In this document: piece after piece, positions 58,372 through 64,000 of the stretch | Layout: the number at the start of each line of letters is the position of its first letter | Numbering within the stretch: the first letter of the stretch is position 1 | From: Eubacterium aggregans | Lineage (GTDB): Bacteria; Bacillota; Clostridia; Eubacteriales; Eubacteriaceae | Assembly (NCBI RefSeq): GCF_900107815.1 | Contig: NZ_FNRK01000011.1 | Location: forward strand, 38,254-102,253 | Length of the DNA: 64,000 bases | Direction: 5' to 3' | Notes under the pieces: generated by a model | Databases searched by the model: none | What the model was told of the DNA's origin: nothing | Seen by the model: the letters and a program-made list of their open reading frames with translations, nothing else | Made by a program: the position numbers and the translations under genes

Positions 58372-61300
58372 CTATTCATCACCGACGTCAAATCCCTCAG
58401 AAAGAATAAAATCCCGCAGCAGTTGATCCGCCATCCGGTTCACCCTCGGTGCAATAATGGGCTTTCCTTCAACCCCTTCAAAATACGCTTGTGCCTTCTC
58501 TTTCACCATTGATGCCTTCAAATCATCAAAATAACCATACTCATTAATGCTGGTCTCCGAGAGATGGCGGCCCATTAGCCCCCGGAGCTTGTCCTCGTCT
58601 AACCCGAGAATATCTGAAAAATGACGAATCTGATCGTCCTTTGCCTTGTATTGGTATTCTGTAATATAGTCCCGAAGGGTTCTTCCTGCCGCTGGAACAA
58701 CATCGCCACGCTGAACATCATGTAAAAAGATATTCGCATATTTTTGTTCCTCCTGGCTCAGGGCTGCAAAGGTCTTGTGCAGCTCATTCAGCGCCTCCTG
58801 AGTTAACTTTTCTGAGGTCCCGGGCTGTTGAATCAGCTTTAAATATTTCTGAAAACGGCTGTTCATGAAATCCGCATCAATCACACCGGTATCAATCTGA
58901 GTCAGATATCCATCGAGATCAAAGGGCAGCTCTTCATTACCACCGCCATCCTCTCCCCCGCGAGTGGACAATTCCTTATAGCGTTTCGCCAATACTAAAT
59001 AACGCCCTTCATCAAAGGCTAATTCTACTGTGCTCTTCTTTTCCCCATCCTCCAAGGTATAGCTTAATTGATCCCATTTAAACCCCTGAACCCTGGCGGC
59101 CTCCAGATAATCCGTCAACGTCTTAAACAGCGAAGCAAACTTTCCGCACTCCGCTAAATCCTTGGGCAGCTTCTCAAAATCCGGTATCCCCGCTTGGGTG
59201 AAAATACCGAGAATTTCTTGATATGCGGTATTCATTTTCTCCAAATGGTAGGGAAGCTTCTGGGCGAACAGCACAATCGGCTTATCTCCGGAGTAGAGCT
59301 TAACCGCTGCATTAATATACCCCGCCATGGTATGGGGACGCCGATAATAGCGAATCACCCCGAAGGGCTTCTCGGGCCCAAACAATCGGTTAGTTCTGGA
59401 AAAGGCCTGAATAATATTTTCATATTCCAATACCTTATCCATATACAGGGTATTCACCCACTTCGAGTCAAAACCCGTCAGCATTTGATCCACGACAATC
59501 AGTAGATCCAGCTGTTCCTCTGATGTATTCTCAATCCGCTTGTACTGTTCTTTATGGGCCAGACGCATGGCAATATCCTTTTTAAAAGCACCATGTCGTG
59601 GAACGGAAAAAGCCTGTCCATAGCGCCGATTATAATCCGTGATGACTTCCACCAACCCCTCTTCCTTGAAAGCCACACCCCCATTATTATCAATGGTCGG
59701 ATCAAATAAACAGGTCGTTCGCAGTGCAGGGATCATCTTCTTGATTGTACGATAATAGACAATGGCCTCTGGGATACTGGCCGTGGCAAAAATAGCATGG
59801 AATTTTCCGTTATGGCTAAGGGTCGTCCAATGATCCCGGATATCCTCCACTACCTTTTCCCGGTGCTCTGGGGTCCGGTATTGACTGTTTGGTAAATAAT
59901 CCTCAATGCCCTTTACATACCCGCCATCCGCTCCAATATACCCTGCCATCGGCACCTTTAACTTATCCAGATAGTTGTAATAAACCGTGGTTTTTTCCGG
60001 ATTATCAAAAACCTCTGCCTCTGTTTCTGCCTTTGCCCGTGATAAAGCAACCACCTTTCGCACATCCTGATCCCTAAAAGTCAAAACCTTGTAGGGATCG
60101 AAGCCCAGAACATTTTTATCCCGGATTCCATCGGCAATGCTGTAGCGATGGAGCTCACCACCAAACACCATAGCCGTCGTACTCATCTTCTTCTGGTTCT
60201 CCTCATGGATGGGCGTACCGGTAAATCCGAAAAACACAGCTCTTGAAAAAGTTGCTTTAATGGTAATCAGCATATCTCCAAAGGTGGAGCGGTGTGCCTC
60301 ATCCACGATGAATACCAGGCGCTTTTCATTAATTTTCTCTATATCCCAATCACTCAATCCACCGTCCTCCGCTTTGATATTACTCATTTTTTGGATTGAT
60401 GTTACAATAAGACCATCGGCGTGGTTCCCACTCTTAAGCTTAGTAATGAGAACATTTGTATTTTCTGTCGCCTGTACTGTCTCATTTTCCTCGGCAAAGG
60501 CCCGGTATTCCTTTAAAGACTGGGTGCCCAGCTCAATTCGATCGGTCAGAAAAACCACCTTATCCGCATCTCTGGAATTGGCGATAAGCTGAGCTGATTT
60601 AAAACTGGTCATGGTCTTTCCTGAGCCCGTAGTGTGCCAGATAAAGCCCCCAAGCTGGGTACCGCTGTCCCACTTGGTTTTAGATACCTTATCTGAAATC
60701 GCATTGGCAGCATAAAATTGATAGCTGCGCATCACCTTCAATATCCCGTCCGCATTATCGGCGACAGTATAATAGCCAATGAGTTCATGGGCCATGGGAA
60801 TGGAAAGAAATTGGTCAGCAATACGCTTCCAATCATTAATGGGCTCATTATCAAAATCTGCCCAATGAAAATAATAATCGGGATTAAAACGCCCATCCGG
60901 TCCCGGATTGGCAAAATACAGCATCTCCTCAGGGTTCATGGCCACAAAGATCTGCACCAGGGCAAATAAACCCGTAAAGATGCCGGAATGGGCGTATTTT
61001 TCGATTTGATGCACCGCCTGGCTCACTGGCACACCACTGCGCTTCAACTCAATATGGATAACCGGCATCCCATTAATCAGCAGCATCAGGTCTCCCCGGC
61101 GATCGCTTAAAACCTTAGATGCCGTAGGAAACAGCGGCTGCTGTACGATCTGGTATCGGCTTTGCCCCGCGGCAATCTCCCGGCGATCATAAATCTTAAG
61201 GCCAACCTCCTTACCGAAATGAAGGATATCCTCCGGGTGATCCCGGGTAATGGTCACAAATTTATCAATAATAAAGCCATTGAGTTTCAGCGGTGTCCGA

Positions 61301-61518
61301 AGGCCTCTGATCTGCTCGATGATTTGCTGCATTTCTCCGTCCGTCAGGGGATAATCATTCAGACGATCAATACCCCGGTTATTATCGAAAATGATTTTCG
61401 CCCAATTGTCTACCAACTCCTTCTCCGTTGGATAAGCAATGACCTCTCTTTCCCATCCCTTTTCTGACAATAATCCAACAAGGGCCTCTTCAAATTCCGA
61501 TTCTTTCCTAAATGGCAT
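58372..61518 (-). CDS. hsdR: Type I restriction enzyme, R subunit
   Basis: A 1048-residue motor/nuclease. The N-terminal nuclease core is MPVIHIELKRSG (E-x-K), the helicase Walker A is TTGSGKTMTSF, and motif II is DEAHRS. QAFSRTNR is the motif VI arginine segment. A C-terminal coiled region binds the rest of the complex. It cuts DNA at a distance after ATP-driven translocation and needs HsdM and HsdS. The start at 61518 has GGAGGAAAAG upstream and overlaps the half hsdS by 11 bases. HsdM is not in the window. Confidence 0.95.
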   Translation of the reverse strand: MPFRKESEFEEALVGLLSEKGWEREVIAYPTEKELVDNWAKIIFDNNRGIDRLNDYPLTDGEMQQIIEQIRGLRTPLKLNGFIIDKFVTITRDHPEDILHFGKEVGLKIYDRREIAAGQSRYQIVQQPLFPTASKVLSDRRGDLMLLINGMPVIHIELKRSGVPVSQAVHQIEKYAHSGIFTGLFALVQIFVAMNPEEMLYFANPGPDGRFNPDYYFHWADFDNEPINDWKRIADQFLSIPMAHELIGYYTVADNADGILKVMRSYQFYAANAISDKVSKTKWDSGTQLGGFIWHTTGSGKTMTSFKSAQLIANSRDADKVVFLTDRIELGTQSLKEYRAFAEENETVQATENTNVLITKLKSGNHADGLIVTSIQKMSNIKAEDGGLSDWDIEKINEKRLVFIVDEAHRSTFGDMLITIKATFSRAVFFGFTGTPIHEENQKKMSTTAMVFGGELHRYSIADGIRDKNVLGFDPYKVLTFRDQDVRKVVALSRAKAETEAEVFDNPEKTTVYYNYLDKLKVPMAGYIGADGGYVKGIEDYLPNSQYRTPEHREKVVEDIRDHWTTLSHNGKFHAIFATASIPEAIVYYRTIKKMIPALRTTCLFDPTIDNNGGVAFKEEGLVEVITDYNRRYGQAFSVPRHGAFKKDIAMRLAHKEQYKRIENTSEEQLDLLIVVDQMLTGFDSKWVNTLYMDKVLEYENIIQAFSRTNRLFGPEKPFGVIRYYRRPHTMAGYINAAVKLYSGDKPIVLFAQKLPYHLEKMNTAYQEILGIFTQAGIPDFEKLPKDLAECGKFASLFKTLTDYLEAARVQGFKWDQLSYTLEDGEKKSTVELAFDEGRYLVLAKRYKELSTRGGEDGGGNEELPFDLDGYLTQIDTGVIDADFMNSRFQKYLKLIQQPGTSEKLTQEALNELHKTFAALSQEEQKYANIFLHDVQRGDVVPAAGRTLRDYITEYQYKAKDDQIRHFSDILGLDEDKLRGLMGRHLSETSINEYGYFDDLKASMVKEKAQAYFEGVEGKPIIAPRVNRMADQLLRDFILSEGFDVGDE

Positions 61519-62098
61519 CTTCTTTTCCTCCAATTCTTTCAATTATTCGTTCTTTTATCCAGGATTTTGATTTTTTCAGCTTTAAAAGCTTACGCTGATG
61601 AAGGGTGATGAGGTTGTCGAGGTGCTTAAAATATGCGCCAATTTGCTGCTGCTCGGCTTTAGTCGGTACTGATGTTACTATCTCGGAGAAGCCTGTTTTA
61701 TTTACTATTTGCATTGTGGCAGCAGCAGCTTTTCGCTTCATTTGTGCAGACCACAACTCACTTTCTGTAATCAGAAAATAAGGGTCGTTTTCTTCATTTG
61801 GCGTAAGACTGTTTATCTGCTGATTAAAGCTGCCTTTTACTTGTAATAAAGAGTTTTTCCCTATACTTGCAATACAGGTAACAAGGATAGTATTTGGAGG
61901 GACTACTCGCCCAACTTTTTCTCCATCTTTGCTTAACTTTCTCGGAGTATCGCTTATTAGATTGCTGGTAATATCAGTAGGTGTTACCCACGGAATTCCA
62001 TCATCTGAATAGTATTCACTATGACTGGTTGACGGTGTTGAACCTGTCATAATAATTCCAAGTTCCCCCAACTTCCGCTGTTCCCAAACTAACGGCAT
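61508..62098 (-). CDS. hsdS: Half-length HsdS specificity protein (one target-recognition domain)
   Basis: A 196-residue HsdS half. It starts at VWEQRKLGELG, as the second target-recognition domain of a full HsdS does, and ends in the conserved coiled segment HLDNLITLHQRKLLKLKKSK. Full HsdS proteins have two such halves of about 400 residues in total. This half may dimerise to form a functional subunit or may be a silent cassette. RBS AGGATA lies 7 bases ahead of the ATG at 62098. It overlaps hsdR by 11 bases and is separated from the second hsdS fragment by a toxin-antitoxin pair. Confidence 0.85.
   Translation of the reverse strand: MPLVWEQRKLGELGIIMTGSTPSTSHSEYYSDDGIPWVTPTDITSNLISDTPRKLSKDGEKVGRVVPPNTILVTCIASIGKNSLLQVKGSFNQQINSLTPNEENDPYFLITESELWSAQMKRKAAAATMQIVNKTGFSEIVTSVPTKAEQQQIGAYFKHLDNLITLHQRKLLKLKKSKSWIKERIIERIGGKEDAI
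61572..61621. repeat. hsdS conserved-region direct repeat, left copy
   Basis: About 50 bases match 63471-63520 with one or two differences, in the same orientation. A shorter, more diverged copy is at 62879-62927. It codes for the LITLHQRKLLKLK linker helix. These repeats are the natural crossover sites for exchanging HsdS recognition domains. Confidence 0.8.
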
Positions 62099-62169
62099 TT
62101 TTTATCCTACAATTTTCAGCTTTGAACCCCATCAGCTCCATATGCGGTGTCCATTTTTCCTTTATTTGA

Positions 62170-62198
62170 TTGACATTGTATACTAATCGTAGTAAAAT
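62170..62198 (+). promoter_or_regulatory. Promoter of the DinJ-YafQ toxin-antitoxin pair
   Basis: TTGACA (62170-62175), 17-base spacer, TAAAAT (62193-62198), then AGGAG before ATG 62222. Confidence 0.75.
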
Positions 62199-62221
62199 AA
62201 TCATGAAAGGAGTTGATAACA

Positions 62222-62497
62222 ATGGCAACAACACCAACCCAAATTCGAATTGACACCCAGGTCAAAACCCAGGCCACCAGCTTATTCAACGATCTCGGCA
62301 TGGATATGTCCGGTGCCGTTAACATCTTCCTGCGCCAATGCATTCTCCGTGGTGGCCTTCCTTTTGAGGTCGCCCTGCCGAGCTATAACCAAAAGACCCT
62401 GTCCGCCATGGCACAAGCCCGGAAAATTTCCAGAGACCCCGAAGTAAAGGGCTATACGACCCTGGACGATTTGAAAAAAGCATTAGATGCCGACTAA
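62222..62497 (+). CDS. RelB/DinJ-family antitoxin
   Basis: A 91-residue antitoxin. The N-terminal ribbon-helix-helix is TPTQIRIDTQVKTQATSLFNDLGMDMSGAVNIFLRQ, and LPFEV follows, as in DinJ. It binds the toxin and represses the operon. ATG 62222 is chosen; an in-frame TTG lies 9 bases upstream inside the RBS. It is on the opposite strand to the hsd genes, inserted between two hsdS parts. The toxin gene begins right after its stop. Confidence 0.92.
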   Translation: MATTPTQIRIDTQVKTQATSLFNDLGMDMSGAVNIFLRQCILRGGLPFEVALPSYNQKTLSAMAQARKISRDPEVKGYTTLDDLKKALDAD

Positions 62498-62776
62498 ATG
62501 TATACTTTAAAATTTACCACCGCCTATAAAAAAGGCTATAAGCGGATAAAAAAGCGCGGCCTTAGCCTTATCCGTCTCGATGCTGTTATCGAAATGCTTC
62601 GCAAGGGCCAGAAACTACCGGAGAAATATTATGATCATACCCTCAAAGGTTCTCTGGAGGGGTTTCATGAATGCCATATCCAACCCGACTGGTTACTGAT
62701 CTATCTTATTGAAGATGATATTCTGACCTTAACCCTTGTGGATACCGGCAGCCACTCCGATCTTTTTAATCTATAG
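62498..62776 (+). CDS. YafQ-family mRNA interferase toxin
   Basis: A 92-residue RelE-superfamily toxin. The conserved YKRIKKRG, HTLKGSLEGFHECHIQPDWLLIY and the catalytic histidine in the C-terminal GSHSDLF match YafQ. It cuts mRNA on the ribosome when the antitoxin is lost. It starts at the base after the antitoxin stop. A terminator follows. Confidence 0.93.
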   Translation: MYTLKFTTAYKKGYKRIKKRGLSLIRLDAVIEMLRKGQKLPEKYYDHTLKGSLEGFHECHIQPDWLLIYLIEDDILTLTLVDTGSHSDLFNL

Positions 62777-62790
62777 GACAAGAATTATCT

Positions 62791-62817
62791 AAAAGTCACC
62801 TGCTGAGGGTGGCTTTT
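62791..62817. terminator. Terminator between yafQ and hsdS
   Basis: AAAAGTCACC (62791-62800) pairs with GGTGGCTTTT (62808-62817) with one G-T wobble, and T-runs follow on the plus strand. Confidence 0.75.
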
Positions 62818-62833
62818 TTATCTTTTCCTGAGT

Positions 62834-63724
62834 TTACTCTGAAACGAACATCTTTTCCAGCAAAGATTTCTTGATATTCTGCAGTTTTTCAGCCTTACGT
62901 TGATGAAGGGTGATGAGGTGGTCGAGAGTGGATAGATAACCAGCTATATGCTTTTGTTCACGAGCTTTTGGATACAGAAAACTCATAGTCAAGAATTCAT
63001 CATAACTGATGCTTCTGCCGTCACGAATACCATAGGTCACGTTTTCTAATCGCCTTATAAACTCTTTGGAAGCGAAGATATATTTCCAAAAAATATCGTT
63101 ATGGTTTTCTTGCTCTTTGAAGCCGAAAACTGTGTAAGCAGGCGAGGTTATACCCTCTATCGCTGAATGTGCGAAACCACCTTGAAAGGAACGAAGGTGT
63201 ATAACAAACTGCCCTGGCAGAACTCTTTTGTAGCCTTCCTCATTCTTCTTATCGTGGAAGATATTGATGTTGTTATCATCTCGTTTAATCATTCCTCGGT
63301 CTTGCGTTGCAGATAAAACTGGTAACTCTGGATACCCTTTATCAGCTGTTGCAACAAACAATTCAGATGCCTTACGCTGTTCCCAAGGATTAGTAAATCC
63401 CTTAAATCTGATTTCAGGGATCGTCTCGCCATTTTTCGGAAACATTTTTTCCAACATGGATTTTTTAATATTTTTCAGCTTTAAAAGCTTACGCTGATGA
63501 AGGGTGATAAGGTTGTCGAGTTGTGTTAAATATTCCCCGATTTTTAGTTGCTCTTTCGAACCTGGGTATGGAATCGGCATCTCAATAAGCACAGAGTCCT
63601 TAATTGAAAAACGATCAGACCTTGCACCTGAGTCTCCATTCAATTTCATAAATGAATGCCAATATATAATGGTGCGCTTGTCAAGACAAAAATCCGAAGG
63701 ATTTATAATGAATAATAGGCAGGT
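62834..63724 (-). pseudogene. hsdS: hsdS truncated at its 5' end by an insertion element
   Basis: The frame reads as HsdS from the stop at 62834 back through two conserved linker helices (LDNLITLHQRKLLKLKN and LDHLITLHQRKAEKLQN) and one complete recognition domain (NPWEQRKASELF...). Upstream of the only ATG (63649) the frame continues with natural HsdS sequence (TIIYWHSFMKLNG) back to about 63724, then hits a stop at 63728-63730 in IS sequence. The first recognition domain and the start are therefore missing. As it stands, a 271-residue product from ATG 63649 is possible but has no clear RBS. Confidence 0.85.
63471..63520. repeat. hsdS conserved-region direct repeat, right copy
   Basis: Partner of 61572-61621, same orientation, about 50 bases with one or two differences. 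Recombination between the two would delete the toxin-antitoxin pair and one hsdS cassette or swap recognition domains. Confidence 0.8.
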
Positions 63725-64000
63725 GTGTTAGTAAGGTGTGGGAAGGCAAACAAATGAGATCTTGATACGGCTAAATAAATCAAACAACATAAGGCAGAAG
63801 CATGGCAGGGTAGTAACATTCAGCAGGTCTTTTATAATCCAAGGAGGAGTGGCACCGCTCAAAATTATAGGTATGGATGTAGTGTCCGATGGCGACCCGC
63901 GCTTCTCTGATATTATTGTATTGGGTCAAGTAGGCTTCCTCATACTTAAAGCTGCGGAACCACCGTTCAATCATGATATTATCCGCCCAGCGGCTTTTCC
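63724..64000 (-). mobile_element. Left end of an IS3-family insertion sequence (partial)
   Basis: The hsdS frame ends at about 63724, where the sequence changes to TGTGTTAGTAAGGTGTGG, a plausible IS3-type terminal repeat beginning with TG. About 50 bases further in, an IS3 transposase reading frame begins from its 3' end and runs off the window. The right terminal repeat and target duplication are outside, so the boundary is approximate. Confidence 0.7.
63780..64000 (-). CDS. IS3-family transposase OrfB, C-terminal part (partial)
   Basis: The last 73 residues of an IS3-type DDE transposase. RWADNIMIERWFRSFKYEE contains the catalytic Glu of the DDE triad (IERW), and the tail NFERCHSSLDYKRPAECYY is typical of the family. 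The frame continues without a stop to base 64000, so the ATG at 63974 is internal. It is on the minus strand, reading into the truncated hsdS. Confidence 0.9.
   Translation of the reverse strand, partial: KSRWADNIMIERWFRSFKYEEAYLTQYNNIREARVAIGHYIHTYNFERCHSSLDYKRPAECYYPAMLLPYVV

Noticed and set aside
1..64000. CRISPR arrays, tRNA or rRNA genes
   Set aside because: No regularly spaced short repeats and no tRNA/rRNA signature sequences were seen on either strand.

Overview
The window looks like chromosome of a strictly anaerobic, redox-versatile Bacillota (class Clostridia). The reasons are the oxygen-sensitive enzymes ([FeFe]-hydrogenase, formate dehydrogenase, tungsten aldehyde:ferredoxin oxidoreductase, many ferredoxin-like proteins), strong GGAGG ribosome binding sites, TTGACA/TATAAT promoters and T-rich hairpin terminators. 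The genus cannot be fixed from the sequence alone. There are no rRNA or tRNA genes and no CRISPR array.

Layout. 1-2.3 kb: end of a thiamine operon (thiM', thiE, HAD phosphatase, thiD). 2.3-5.7 kb: small genes, DNA glycosylase, flavodoxin-ferredoxin protein, orphan barstar, metallophosphoesterase. 5.7-9.7 kb: GntR-controlled sugar cassette (SDR, DeoC-like aldolase, FGGY kinase). 9.7-18.5 kb: molybdenum region (modABC, MOSC, moaA, MoeA-like protein, xdhC, a nucleotidyltransferase/ModE-type HTH fusion, divergent moaC-mog). 18.5-33.2 kb: mixed accessory genes, including TetR/radical SAM, thioredoxin, GGDEF, a class-M sirtuin with its macrodomain partner, TetR-membrane genes, asparaginase, a MATE exporter behind a long structured leader, and a Ser/Thr kinase divergent from an HTH gene. 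33.4-37 kb: a NuoF/GltD fusion overlapping an [FeFe]-hydrogenase. 37.1-39.7 kb: ADP-ribosylglycohydrolase and a pRiA4b ORF-3-like protein. 39.8-47.1 kb: moeB-like, two moeA genes, tupCBA tungstate transporter, MOSC. 47.3-51.4 kb: formate dehydrogenase with mobA and fdhD. 57.3-51.4 kb (minus): a six-gene operon for a tungsten aldehyde oxidoreductase with its polyferredoxin, a MoaD and NuoE/F/G-like subunits, behind a leader I read as a molybdenum/tungsten cofactor riboswitch. 57.4-64 kb: an AT-richer island with a tyrosine recombinase, hsdR, a half-length and a truncated hsdS, a DinJ-YafQ toxin-antitoxin pair and the end of an IS3-family element.

How it works together. Most of the window is one metal-cofactor economy. 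Molybdate and tungstate enter through separate ABC transporters, MoaA/MoaC/Mog/MoeA/MoeB/MoaD/MobA build pterin cofactors, XdhC and FdhD are insertion or sulfuration factors, and the end users are formate dehydrogenase and the aldehyde oxidoreductase. The NuoEFG-like subunits and the NuoF/GltD-HydA pair point to flavin-based coupling of NAD(P)H, ferredoxin, H2, formate and aldehydes.

The best candidates for undescribed biology are: (1) a family of 184-186-bp near-palindromes with compensatory base changes, placed between the binding-protein gene and the permease gene in BOTH the molybdate and the tungstate operons; (2) the tungsten oxidoreductase-NuoEFG operon with its riboswitch and dedicated MoaD; (3) the structured leader before the MATE gene; (4) a NTP-transferase-like/ModE-type HTH fusion with a degenerate nucleotide-binding loop.
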